Shown piece by piece: positions 1-7,756 of a stretch of 39,424 nucleotides of DNA. The position numbers were made by a program, and so were the translations under genes. The notes beneath the pieces are model-generated. The model made no database searches, was not told the origin of the DNA, and saw only the letters and a list, made by a program, of their open reading frames with translations. This stretch comes from Candidatus Aminicenantota bacterium (GTDB lineage Bacteria > Acidobacteriota > Aminicenantia > UBA2199). The stretch spans positions 4,246 to 43,669 of the forward strand of contig WVZO01000540.1 in NCBI GenBank assembly GCA_011772425.1, given 5' to 3'. Within the stretch, counting starts at the first letter, position 1, and each line of letters opens with the position of its first letter.

Positions 1-86
1 TTCCGGATTATTTCGATGTACATATCGCGGATTTTTTTTAGTTCTTTGTCTGACTTTTCTTGAATCTTTTTTTTCATATTTTGCAT
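1..86 (-). CDS. Partial hypothetical protein, N-terminus only (copy 1 of repeated gene)
   Basis: The minus strand reads from an ATG at 86 and stays open to the window edge, giving about 28 codons. The peptide (ending KKIRDMYIEIIRK) is nearly identical to the N-terminus of the 119-aa protein at 14211-14570, and the DNA of 1-75 matches 14463-14537 with only scattered differences. The rest of this copy lies outside the window. No clear ribosome-binding site precedes the ATG, whereas the second copy has one, so this copy could be degraded. Function unknown; the family is charged and probably helical. Confidence 0.5.
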   Translation of the reverse strand, partial: MQNMKKKIQEKSDKELKKIRDMYIEIIR

Positions 87-293
87 GCTTATATTTTTAA
101 ATCATCCGGAAAAAAATGTCAACTCTGCATCCCCATGCGAAAAGAAATTAGCTAAAAATTGGCCTGTCCCGTTTTTTCGTTTTTCAATTAAACCAAATTG
201 ACTTTTTCCATCGTTTCTGCTAGAATAATTGCCTATACATTTATGCAAAGCAATTGCAATTCATATCAGATTTCTGGAACGGAGGTAATACCC

Positions 294-2210
294 ATGAATA
301 TGAGGAACTTTTACAATTATCTGGTTGTATTGAGCATCTTTCTAATTCTATTGGCCCCCGGATGTACCGATAAAGGAGAGGAGTCATCGCAGCCGCGGAC
401 CTCAACAGTGGAAACGGAATCACCGGAGAAGATGAAAGCGGAATTGCGGTTTGACGGATTCTACCAGGGCGAGTGGTTCATTTACGACCAGTCAAGGAGA
501 TGGAACTTCCTGCGGTTTTATAAGGATGGAATGGTGCTGGGAGGTTTTTCCGAAGGGCCATTCAACCGCACGGCCAGGCTTATTTTGACGCAGGGGAAAA
601 ACTGGCCGCCGGAGTTCAAGGGAAGTTTCCAAAAGAACAATGAGATCGTGAACGTCAAGATAGGTGGAGAGAGCGTCAACTTTACGATTGCGGGATCGAT
701 GCTTCTTTATGGTAGTGAAGGGAAAAAGGATGCCTTTTGCTTTTTGCCGCTTCCTGCCCAATCGGGTCAAATCGATGGAGTATCTCCCCCAAAGTCGCTC
801 CCTAAGGATGCAAACGTTTTCTGTCAGCCGGAAGCTTATGAAAAGCTTAAACTGTTCTCTATCTTGTGGGGTAATGATCGCATTTATGAGGAGCGGGCAA
901 GTGCCGTCACCCGTGACCTGTCCGGCAACATCTATATCGCAGGAAAAACACGGAATTGGGGGTCTTATATTCACGATAAGGTCCTGGTTATGAAATTCGA
1001 CAAGGCTGGCCGGAAACTCTGGAGCCGGACCTGGGGATCAGGAAAGAAGAATAAATATGACTGGGCCAACGCTGTTGCAGTGGACGGGAATGACTACATC
1101 TATGTCGCCGGGGTAACACAATCCGGTGTGGGCAGCGAGGATGCTCTATTGCTTAAATATGACAGTGGAGGAAAACTCCTCTGGGCAAAGGCATGGGGAG
1201 GTAAGGGTCTGGAAAGAGCCAGGGGAGTAGGGGTTGACCCCCTGGGCTTTATCTATGTGACCAGTTCAGCTTACAGTTTTGGGAGAAAAGCTGCCTTGTT
1301 GAAGTTTGACCCGGAAGGCAACCTTTTGTGGGCAAGATGCTGGGGAGGAAAAGCACCCGAGCACCCAGGTGCGCTGGTGATTGACACAATGGGCAACATC
1401 TATGTGGGAGGAGAGACACAGAGCTATGCGACTCCTTCTCCGCCATGGATTATCGAACCCCAACAGGATTGGTTCATCCTCAAATACGATGGTGCAGGTA
1501 AGCTGTTATGGGGTAAAACATGGGGTGAAAGCCGTCGCGATGTGCTTACAGCACTGGCCCTCGACGCCCGTGGATATTTATATGCGGCGGGTACAGCTTA
1601 TCCCATGGATGAGAAAGACAACTCCCCCAACCCACCACGGGATGCCAAAGGACGTCCCATCATGAAACCCCGATACGTAACCCTGCTCAAACTCGACAGC
1701 GGCGGGAACATCCTCTGGAGTGCCCTCTGGGACGCTGTAGACTTCAATAGGGGAGACAGAGTCCCAGCAGGTATGCGAATCCACGGAAAGGGTGATATCT
1801 TCATCGCCCTTAAGAACGCTGTAGTCTTAAAGTATAGCAAGGACGGCGTGTTACTGTGGAGCAAGAGCTGGGAAACAAAGGATAAAAGCTGGGCTACCTT
1901 CACGGATATCGACATAGACGCTGTGGGGGCTATCTTGATTTCCGGGTACGGCAAGACTTCCTCCGGTGACTGGCAAGATGTGAACGGTAGCAAAACGACA
2001 ATGAAAGGAGTGGCCTCCACTCCAACGGAGGCTGAGGACATTCCACAAGGACAGGTGGTTATACCGGTTGGAACGGATAAAAAGGCCAGGGGAACGTTGA
2101 ACCCTAGAAAAGCCAAATGGGGACATGATGACAAAGATGTCCTCTTGCTCCGGGTTCTCGAACTGGGTGCCCCCTCTTCGCTGCCTGCAAAGAAAAAAAA
2201 AGCTGACTAA
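294..2210 (+). CDS. SBBP-repeat beta-propeller lipoprotein
   Basis: Predicted exported lipoprotein of 638 aa. The start at 294 is chosen because GGAGGT lies 7-12 nt upstream and the protein then opens with a lipoprotein signal peptide: a basic start, a hydrophobic stretch and the lipobox LAPGC. A low-complexity Ser/Thr linker and a roughly 140-residue N-terminal domain follow. From about residue 180 come six or more repeats of the type D-x-x-G-x-I-Y-V-A-G followed by G-K-L-L-W-x-x-x-W-G, which is the SBBP (seven-bladed propeller) pattern. The C-terminus is Lys-rich. Proteins of this type sit on the cell surface or in the periplasm and probably bind ligands or partners; no enzyme motif is visible. 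The gene stands alone, flanked by repeat-bearing intergenic DNA. Confidence 0.85.
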   Translation: MNMRNFYNYLVVLSIFLILLAPGCTDKGEESSQPRTSTVETESPEKMKAELRFDGFYQGEWFIYDQSRRWNFLRFYKDGMVLGGFSEGPFNRTARLILTQGKNWPPEFKGSFQKNNEIVNVKIGGESVNFTIAGSMLLYGSEGKKDAFCFLPLPAQSGQIDGVSPPKSLPKDANVFCQPEAYEKLKLFSILWGNDRIYEERASAVTRDLSGNIYIAGKTRNWGSYIHDKVLVMKFDKAGRKLWSRTWGSGKKNKYDWANAVAVDGNDYIYVAGVTQSGVGSEDALLLKYDSGGKLLWAKAWGGKGLERARGVGVDPLGFIYVTSSAYSFGRKAALLKFDPEGNLLWARCWGGKAPEHPGALVIDTMGNIYVGGETQSYATPSPPWIIEPQQDWFILKYDGAGKLLWGKTWGESRRDVLTALALDARGYLYAAGTAYPMDEKDNSPNPPRDAKGRPIMKPRYVTLLKLDSGGNILWSALWDAVDFNRGDRVPAGMRIHGKGDIFIALKNAVVLKYSKDGVLLWSKSWETKDKSWATFTDIDIDAVGAILISGYGKTSSGDWQDVNGSKTTMKGVASTPTEAEDIPQGQVVIPVGTDKKARGTLNPRKAKWGHDDKDVLLLRVLELGAPSSLPAKKKKAD

Positions 2211-2582
2211 TACCTTCATACGGCGCAAAAAATTGGAAAATTGGGATCAGGTATTCTATCCAGTTTGCTAAGCGGGACAGACTGCATAGTAAAAAACCTA
2301 TCTATAAAAGGCTTTTAAAATTTTCGTTCCTCAAAAAGTAAAAAAGTAAAACACCGACGTAAATCTTACGGCCTGGCCGGGTTGCAGCCTGACGAAAAAT
2401 CCAAATTTATGGATGGCAAATGAAAATTCCATTTTTCAGGATCGCCATTGAAAAAACTCTTCAGATATGAAATAATGGTATGTTAGAGCATTGTTGAGTT
2501 TTTTGGTGTGCAATATACGATCCCGGAATGATTTTGTTTTTTTGTGCGCTTTTGAGGAGTATTAGTAAAAAGGAGATTAAAG
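2211..2582. other. Intergenic spacer with dispersed-repeat fragments
   Basis: No gene seen. It holds one copy of the 16-mer TCAGGTATTCTATCCA (2247-2262). It also holds a run at 2333-2360 of the form AAAAGTAAAAAAGT followed by AAAACACCGACGT, which recurs in inverted orientation at 18008-18034. A ribosome-binding site for the next gene (AAGGAG) is at 2570-2575. Confidence 0.6.
2247..2262 (+). repeat. 16-bp dispersed repeat, copy 1
   Basis: TCAGGTATTCTATCCA is found exactly three times, all in the same orientation: here, at 14279-14294 and at 15601-15616. This copy and the 14279 copy share ten further bases on the left (AAAATTGGGA). This copy and the 15601 copy share GT on the right. At 14279 the sequence is part of the repeated 119-aa gene. 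Confidence 0.7.
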
Positions 2583-3245
2583 ATGAGTGTGATCAATTTA
2601 AAGTTTTGGAATAAATCAAATGATGTTAGTCAATCGAAAGTTGTGATTTTCCAGAAGCAAGTTAACCCCGATTATAATGAAGACACCATTGCCTGGATAG
2701 TCATCCAGTATTGTGGAAAGGGTGATTATCATCCATTCACGTATAATACGGATTTAGAGGTTTCCGCTTCCGACAGTTACGGCAATTACACGCCGCAGTT
2801 GAATGCGTCACCGGGTCAGCAATTTGAAGTAAAAGAGGCTCCTTCGGGCCATGTGCTGACCTATAAAGGCCCGGGCACCAACAAGGATGAAGTCCAGGTG
2901 CTCAATGCATTATCGATGGGTGCCATCAATGTTTACTGCTACCGCTCCGGGAAATTGTTGGCGCAAAAGCTCAATGTTGTCCCGAGCGAGATGGCGGTTT
3001 TCGAGTTTTTACCCCGTATCTTTATCGGCGTTCTTACAGAAGTGCAAGAAGGAGAGGTAATGAATTCGGCTGTGGTTTCACAGGTAAATACGGAATTGTC
3101 ACTACTGGGGCTTAAAAGCGCTGATATTGTTATGAGAGGCGGTGGGTCAGGGAAAGAAGCGGTGCCCTTCACCTTTGATCTTGAAAACCTGGTAATGGCT
3201 GAGGGGGCAGAGACTTCATCTCATAATGGAAACGAAAGTATTTAA
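2583..3245 (+). CDS. Hypothetical protein, 220 aa, unassigned family
   Basis: A real gene by length, codon pattern and an AAGGAG ribosome-binding site 7-12 nt upstream of the ATG. It has no signal peptide or membrane segment, so it is probably cytoplasmic. The sequence has features of a compact mixed alpha/beta or beta-rich fold: an early FWNKS stretch, a central DSYGNY motif, and a Gly-rich segment MRGGGSGKEAVPF near residue 180. The last 15 or so residues are polar and low in complexity. I do not recognise the family and make no functional call. A weak promoter-like pair (TTGAGT, 16 nt, TACGAT) lies near 2493-2520. The gene is followed by mobile-element debris. Confidence 0.7.
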   Translation: MSVINLKFWNKSNDVSQSKVVIFQKQVNPDYNEDTIAWIVIQYCGKGDYHPFTYNTDLEVSASDSYGNYTPQLNASPGQQFEVKEAPSGHVLTYKGPGTNKDEVQVLNALSMGAINVYCYRSGKLLAQKLNVVPSEMAVFEFLPRIFIGVLTEVQEGEVMNSAVVSQVNTELSLLGLKSADIVMRGGGSGKEAVPFTFDLENLVMAEGAETSSHNGNESI

Positions 3246-3439
3246 TTTAGGTTAAATCACGGCTGCGGACTTAACCGCCAACTGCCAATTGCCAACTTGA
3301 TTTAATAGTCAATCGTTGTGGTGGAAGCTGCGGATAATGGAAAAAGGTGTCAGCCAAAAAAGAGTCTCAAAAATATTGCACTGCAAGATCAGACCCCGTA
3401 TATACGTATATTTTGCCTGGCGGCATCTTCCCCAAAAAA

Positions 3440-3765
3440 TCCAAATTTCAAAGTTCCGTCCCTGGATTCGTCGCCCTCAGCGTAGCTTGTGGAGTGGGTG
3501 GCGAAGGATGTGACCAAGAGGAACTCTGAAGAAGGTAGCCGCGGTCGCCATTATGTACACAATGACGGGTAATTGCGTTGTTCGACCTTGTCGGAGTGCG
3601 CCGGAGAGCACGTGCTCATCATTAAGTAAGTGTACTACCCGACGCCAGAAACTCGAAGTAGGAGCCGGATGAGGTAATACCTCACGTCCGTAATCTGTGC
3701 GGTGAATGGAGGTGCCGGGTGACTGGCAATCTCTACCGCGATAATTTAAGGCCTCTTATGTTTTA
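3440..3765 (+). mobile_element. Probable decayed, ORF-less group II intron 3' portion
   Basis: The segment beginning GAGCCGGATGAGG near 3664 resembles domain V of group II introns: an AGC triad near its 5' end, then the hairpin TGAGGT-AAT-ACCTCA, then CGTCCG. A shorter hairpin follows in the place of domain VI (about 3700-3740). Upstream, the paired blocks GACGGGTA (about 3574) and TACCCGAC (about 3636) could enclose a collapsed domain IV without any intron-encoded protein. The lower stem of domain V (GAGCC against GTAATC) no longer pairs well, which points to decay. The 5' boundary is not identified. An unrelated structured RNA is the main alternative. Confidence 0.4.
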
Positions 3766-3873
3766 ATGCATTGAGGCAGCCAAATTTTCAATATCTTCTC
3801 TGGAGAATCCGGTGGATCTGACTATGATATCAATATCAACGCCATTTTTTATCAATACCCTGGCTGCAAGATA
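3763..3873 (-). pseudogene. C-terminal remnant of PD-(D/E)XK / Rpn-type transposase-like nuclease
   Basis: The minus strand encodes a 36-codon tail that includes NGVDIDIIVRSTGFSREDIE and ends in a stop at 3763. This resembles the C-terminal helix motif of Rpn/PD-(D/E)XK transposase-like proteins, where a phrase such as (G)xDIExIxxxTGLSxEEIExL is common. An in-frame TGA lies directly upstream (3874-3876) and no nuclease core is present, so only the last part of a gene survives. It directly abuts the intron-like sequence, in keeping with a degraded mobile-element patch. Confidence 0.5.
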
Positions 3874-4360
3874 TCATCCCCTTTTTAGGAGGTCTTAAAT
3901 TCACGGGAAAGATCTTAAAATAACGATAAACCTAAATTATAGACTTATGAAAAGAAAGGAAAGAGAGAGTGTGATACAAAATGTGATTCAACAGATGCCT
4001 TTATTTAGAAATTTGTCTATGGATAATATGCTTGACTACATATGGTTAGAGTAGGCAGCATGAGAAAAAAATGGGGGATTAAAAATTAATCCTCTTGATT
4101 TTTTTTCTCAGATATGTTATATGAAGATTTCCAAAAGGAAAGAAATTGTGAAACTCAGTTTGTGGAGTTTGAGTGGGAATTGAAAGCAATAGAGAGGCGC
4201 GGGCTTGTACCGAAAAATTTAGGCAAGGGCGGAAGCCTGCACAAATCAGAAAATTGATGTTTTATATTATTTAGGATTGCATTATGCTACGATCAGCCGA
4301 GCAATCAAGTAGTGTGAAAAAAAACAGAAAGAAAAAAGAAAATAAGAGGAGGTATTAACA

Positions 4361-4744
4361 ATGAGAAACAGAAATAAATTTCCTTTCATGATAATATTGC
4401 CAATCTTTTGTATGATCATGATGTTTTTTATGATTTTTTTTTCATCCGGTTGGAAAGGAAATGCCGAATCCAACGAAGGATTTTCCCGACATTTTCCTGG
4501 CAATTCACCATGGATTATCTTTTGTATCATTTTCATGGTGTTTATGTTTATCCTATTCATATTTCATTGTATTAGAAATAGATGGGGCTCCAGGGGTTCA
4601 AGGATGTGCGATTGGAATTGGTGGCGGGACTGGAAGCAGGACGATACTCAAAATCCCATTGATATTCTAAAGACCAGGTTGGCTAAAGGTGAGATTAGCG
4701 AAGAAGAATATGATAAATTAATGAAAAAAATAAAAGATGACTGA
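4361..4744 (+). CDS. Small membrane protein with C-terminal SHOCT domain
   Basis: A 127-aa protein with a strong ribosome-binding site (AGGAGG, 8-13 nt upstream). Two hydrophobic segments (about residues 7-27 and 47-66) are separated by a short polar loop. After a Trp-rich cytoplasmic stretch it ends with a typical SHOCT motif, DILKTRLAKGEISEEEYDKL. SHOCT is a short C-terminal oligomerisation-type helix found in many small bacterial membrane proteins; its exact role is unclear. The gene is AT-rich like the genes after it, and lies 92 nt before the DUF362 gene, so co-transcription is possible. Confidence 0.75.
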   Translation: MRNRNKFPFMIILPIFCMIMMFFMIFFSSGWKGNAESNEGFSRHFPGNSPWIIFCIIFMVFMFILFIFHCIRNRWGSRGSRMCDWNWWRDWKQDDTQNPIDILKTRLAKGEISEEEYDKLMKKIKDD

Positions 4745-4836
4745 TTTATCACTGCTTTTAACGACTTATCATTCAACCTTTTGAGCAGTACGCATGAAAA
4801 AATATATTATAATTATTTAACGGGAGAAGTAAATAT

Positions 4837-5646
4837 ATGAAGATTTACTACAGGAAGACAGGAGAAAGAAGGCCTTTCGTTGAGAAAGTTCTGGAGATAT
4901 TCAAGGATGAAATCCAAGGAAGAAAGCGAGTTTTAATTAAACCGAATATTGTATCTTCAGAGAAATATCCTACCACAACGCACGTCGATACCCTTGAAGT
5001 CGTTCTTTCATTTTTATCTAAATTTGGTTGTGAGGTAATAGTTGGCGATGGCCCCGCTATTGACGTCAGTTCAAAAAAAGTAATGAGATCTCATATATTA
5101 AAAGATATTTGTGATAAACATAATGTTAATTTTATGAACTTTTATGAGGAAGAGATGAGTATTAGAATTGATAACAGGGGAAGACATAAATTAAAAATGT
5201 CGAATATTCCTTTTGCCTGTGACTATATCATTTCTTTACCTTTATTAAAGACTCACTATTTAAAACATATCGGAATATCATGTGCTTTAAAAAATCAATT
5301 TGGATATTTATGTAAATGGCAGAGGTTTAAAGCTCATATGGGCGTCGGTTCGATTCATAAATATATTGCAGGAATAAATTCTATTGTAAAAACCGATTTA
5401 TATATCATTGATGCATTAGAAGTTATGTTAAATGGCAACGAAATCAGACATGGAGGACATAGAGCTAAATTGGGTATTATGTTTGCCGGTAAAGATCCTT
5501 TGTCGCTCGATGCTTATGGGCTAAAATTACTAAATGATTTAGGAGAAAAAAAATTATTAGGAAAGAGAGCTGAGGATATCGGGTATATACAACAGGCAGT
5601 TTTACATAATTTAGGAAGCAAAAATTATGATCTTTTAAAAATATGA
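4837..5646 (+). CDS. DUF362 family protein
   Basis: A 269-aa soluble protein matching the DUF362 pattern: RVLIKPNIVS with a following THVDTLEVVLSFL near the N-terminus, a central ISLPLLKTHYLKHIGISCALK motif split around residues 134-153, and a late KDPLSLDAYGLKLLND segment. The usual C-terminal 4Fe-4S ferredoxin domain of longer family members is absent, so this is the short, iron-sulphur-free form. Family function is not established. The ribosome-binding site is a modest GGGAGAAG. Codon use is strongly AT-biased, unlike genes in the right half of the window. It precedes the arsenite permease by 95 nt. Confidence 0.8.
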   Translation: MKIYYRKTGERRPFVEKVLEIFKDEIQGRKRVLIKPNIVSSEKYPTTTHVDTLEVVLSFLSKFGCEVIVGDGPAIDVSSKKVMRSHILKDICDKHNVNFMNFYEEEMSIRIDNRGRHKLKMSNIPFACDYIISLPLLKTHYLKHIGISCALKNQFGYLCKWQRFKAHMGVGSIHKYIAGINSIVKTDLYIIDALEVMLNGNEIRHGGHRAKLGIMFAGKDPLSLDAYGLKLLNDLGEKKLLGKRAEDIGYIQQAVLHNLGSKNYDLLKI

Positions 5647-5741
5647 TTACAGCTATTATCCAGGAGGAAGTAAAGCTAAAAAATTAGAGGAAGCGCAACA
5701 AAAGATTATTATTTGAACAGTAAAATAAAAAGGGGGCTCTT

Positions 5742-7019
5742 ATGAACAAAAAAGAAAAACGTGTCGAACACCTAAAAAAGGTGCTCACAGCAAAAAACAT
5801 TGTCAGGGAGAGGGACCTTAATGCTGCCATCATGACGCAAAAAGAAAATTCTAGCGTTTCATTGGAAGAAATTCTTCTGGATAGGGGATTGATTAATCAG
5901 CGTCAATTTGATTGGATCAGGCAGATGACCGAAATTGGTAGACTGGAGAGAACCCTACCACTCGTCATCTTCATATTTGTCGTAATTGGAGTTATTGTAG
6001 GAAAAATTTTCCCAAACTTGGTCAAAGCTATGGATTCGATGCAAATCGCAGACATCGTCTCAATACCAATCGCGGTATGCCTGTTTTTTATGATGTTTCC
6101 AATCATACTCCAGGTAGATTTTAGTAGTATTAAAAATATATTTAAATTTTCGAAATTGGTTTTTACGTCAAGTTTCATCGCCTGGATCGTTGAACCGGCG
6201 GTTATGTTTTTCCTGGCGTGGTTTTTCTTAAAGAAAGTATTCGCATCGTATTTCCCAGCAGCCGTTTCTTCCGAATATATGGCAGGAATTATATTAGTGG
6301 GAATTGCCCCGTGTACAGCAATGGTATTACTCTGGTCATACCTGGCACGTGGAGACCTGGGCGTTACTTTATTGCTAACTGCGCTCAATGTCATTCTCAT
6401 TCTGATAATTTATGCACCGATAGCAAACTTTCTGTTAGGAAAAGCCGATATTCATGTACCCTTTATGACAATTGCAATATGTGTTTTTATGTATGTCGGA
6501 ATTTCGTTGATTACCGGTTATATTACGAGAAAAGTTCTGTTAAATAAAAAAGGAAAGGAGTGGTACAATGGAAAATTCATCCCGGTTATGAAAAATTTCT
6601 CTTCTGTTGCGCTTTTAATCACATTAATTGTCATTTTTAGTTCAAAGGGAGAATTGATTATCGAGATGCCAGCCACAATATTGATTATCGCAACGCCTAT
6701 CCTTCTTGAGTTCTTTATCATATTTTCCTTAGCGTACATCGTAATGAAAAAGCTAAAGATAAAATATGAATATGCTGCCCCGGCTTCAATAATAGCCGCC
6801 AGTAACCATTTCGAGTTAGGAATTGCAACTGCTGTACTCATGTTCGGGATAAATTCGAATCCTGTCCTGGCAACTGTTGTTGTTCCCCTGATCGAAGTGC
6901 CGATTATGTTGGGAATAGTACGAATTTGTTTAAGGACAAGATATCGTTTCCTTGATGGAAAAAAGAAGACCGTTAATGTGCGGCCTACTGATGGTAAACT
7001 TTCATCAATCGGGACATAA
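5742..7019 (+). CDS. ACR3-type arsenite permease with extra N-terminal domain
   Basis: A 425-aa inner-membrane protein. Residues from about 68 onward match the ACR3 branch of the BASS superfamily, with about ten membrane segments. The signature Cys is present in GIAPCTAMVLLWS (Cys191), as is the late-helix Glu in NHFELGIATAVLMFG (Glu358); both are key residues for arsenite export in ACR3. Unusually, the first 60 or so residues are a charged soluble domain containing LEEILLDRGLINQRQFDWI, which resembles the N-terminal domain of type II secretion/MshE ATPases. The ribosome-binding site is AGGGGG. No arsR, arsC or other ars gene is next to it, so arsenic as substrate is inferred from family residues only. 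Confidence 0.85.
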   Translation: MNKKEKRVEHLKKVLTAKNIVRERDLNAAIMTQKENSSVSLEEILLDRGLINQRQFDWIRQMTEIGRLERTLPLVIFIFVVIGVIVGKIFPNLVKAMDSMQIADIVSIPIAVCLFFMMFPIILQVDFSSIKNIFKFSKLVFTSSFIAWIVEPAVMFFLAWFFLKKVFASYFPAAVSSEYMAGIILVGIAPCTAMVLLWSYLARGDLGVTLLLTALNVILILIIYAPIANFLLGKADIHVPFMTIAICVFMYVGISLITGYITRKVLLNKKGKEWYNGKFIPVMKNFSSVALLITLIVIFSSKGELIIEMPATILIIATPILLEFFIIFSLAYIVMKKLKIKYEYAAPASIIAASNHFELGIATAVLMFGINSNPVLATVVVPLIEVPIMLGIVRICLRTRYRFLDGKKKTVNVRPTDGKLSSIGT

Positions 7020-7114
7020 CCCATTGATGGTAATATAAGGGAGTACCGAAAAAAATGGGATTTTTAACTTTTGATATAATAAAAAGGAAGAGAAAATACA
7101 AAAAAAATTTTTTT

Positions 7115-7143
7115 TTGACATTAATCTTATAAAAGTGTATTAT
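7115..7143 (+). promoter_or_regulatory. Sigma-70 promoter upstream of the 7203 gene
   Basis: TTGACA (7115-7120), a 17-nt spacer, then TATTAT (7138-7143): a near-consensus housekeeping promoter. An AGAGGAGG stretch and a second AGGAGGG follow before the gene. The same arrangement is duplicated at 7686-7714. Confidence 0.75.
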
Positions 7144-7184
7144 ATTATTCTTCAGAGGAGGACACAAATTTTTAGGAGGGTAGT

Positions 7185-7637
7185 ACGAATAAAAAAAAAT
7201 TCATGAGAGTACTTACGGTGGTAAATATGCAAGTTTTTTTTCTAGTTAGCCTGGTTGTTTTAACAGGTTACGCGAAAGGAGTTGGGACGGCTGCAGAAAA
7301 TCCTAAAATTGCTAAGACCGCCGTATTAGCTTCTAAACTTTTTGTTTCGACGTGTGCTTCGAATAATGAATGGCCAGATGTAAGCTTAGACGTGCTGACA
7401 GGGTTTAACTTTTTTGGGAAGTATCGAGGGGGAGGCAGCACTATACTAATAAACTTGATTACAGGTTCCAGCTTTAGTGAAGAAAAATTACGGAAAGTTC
7501 GAGTTCCTGAAAAGAACCAAAGGCAGAGGAAGATAATTAATGCTAATTGGCATTTTGTCGAAAAATACTTATCTGAAGTCAAGAGCATGCCGTTCTTCGG
7601 AGGCAAATTCATTGAGTCTCGCCAGGGGAAAAAATAA
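7185..7637 (+). pseudogene. Degenerate secreted-protein paralogue (short copy)
   Basis: A shortened copy of the gene at 7757-8677. Where that gene starts with ATG and codes MHKENFM, this one has ACG at 7185 followed by codons for NKKKFM, so the original start codon appears mutated; translation could begin only at the ATG at 7203 (144 aa). About 85 central codons are missing: SLDV joins directly to the FNFFGKY segment, removing the YAFQFSDGVVF domain. The product also stops early at 7637. The signal-peptide-like N-terminus (FFLVSLVVLTGYAKG) and the TILINLITGS and NWHFVEKYLSE blocks remain conserved. With an intact promoter it may still be expressed, but it is best read as a decaying duplicate. 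Confidence 0.6.
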
Positions 7638-7685
7638 TTGTCTCTGATCACACAATATGGGAAAAAGACAAAAAAAAAATTTCCC

Positions 7686-7714
7686 TTGACATTTACATAT
7701 AAATATATTATATA
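7686..7714 (+). promoter_or_regulatory. Sigma-70 promoter upstream of the 7757 gene
   Basis: TTGACA (7686-7691), a 17-nt spacer, then TATATA (7709-7714). It is followed by two AGGAGG boxes as in the upstream copy, showing that the duplication included the promoter and leader. The downstream box, AGGAGG with 5 nt before the ATG, is the ribosome-binding site. Confidence 0.75.
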
Positions 7715-7756
7715 TATCATCTTTAAGGAGGACTTAGACTTTTATAGGAGGTTAAC

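Larger units (their letters stand above)
3246..4360. other. Gene-poor region with mobile-element remnants
   Basis: About 1.1 kb without an intact gene. It contains a probable group II intron remnant (about 3440-3765) and the tail of a nuclease-like gene on the minus strand (3763-3873). A weak 7-bp hairpin (GGATTAA/TTAATCC) lies near 4077-4093, followed by a T-run. I recognise nothing in the remainder of 3874-4330. Short open frames at 3316-3529 overlap the intron-like sequence and are not believed. Confidence 0.6.

Noticed and set aside
492-2228. Long minus-strand frames opposite the propeller lipoprotein
   Set aside because: Antisense shadows of a clear coding gene with signal peptide and repeat motifs.
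3316-3529. Two overlapping short frames
   Set aside because: They overlie intron-like structured sequence, lack ribosome-binding sites and have no protein-like composition.
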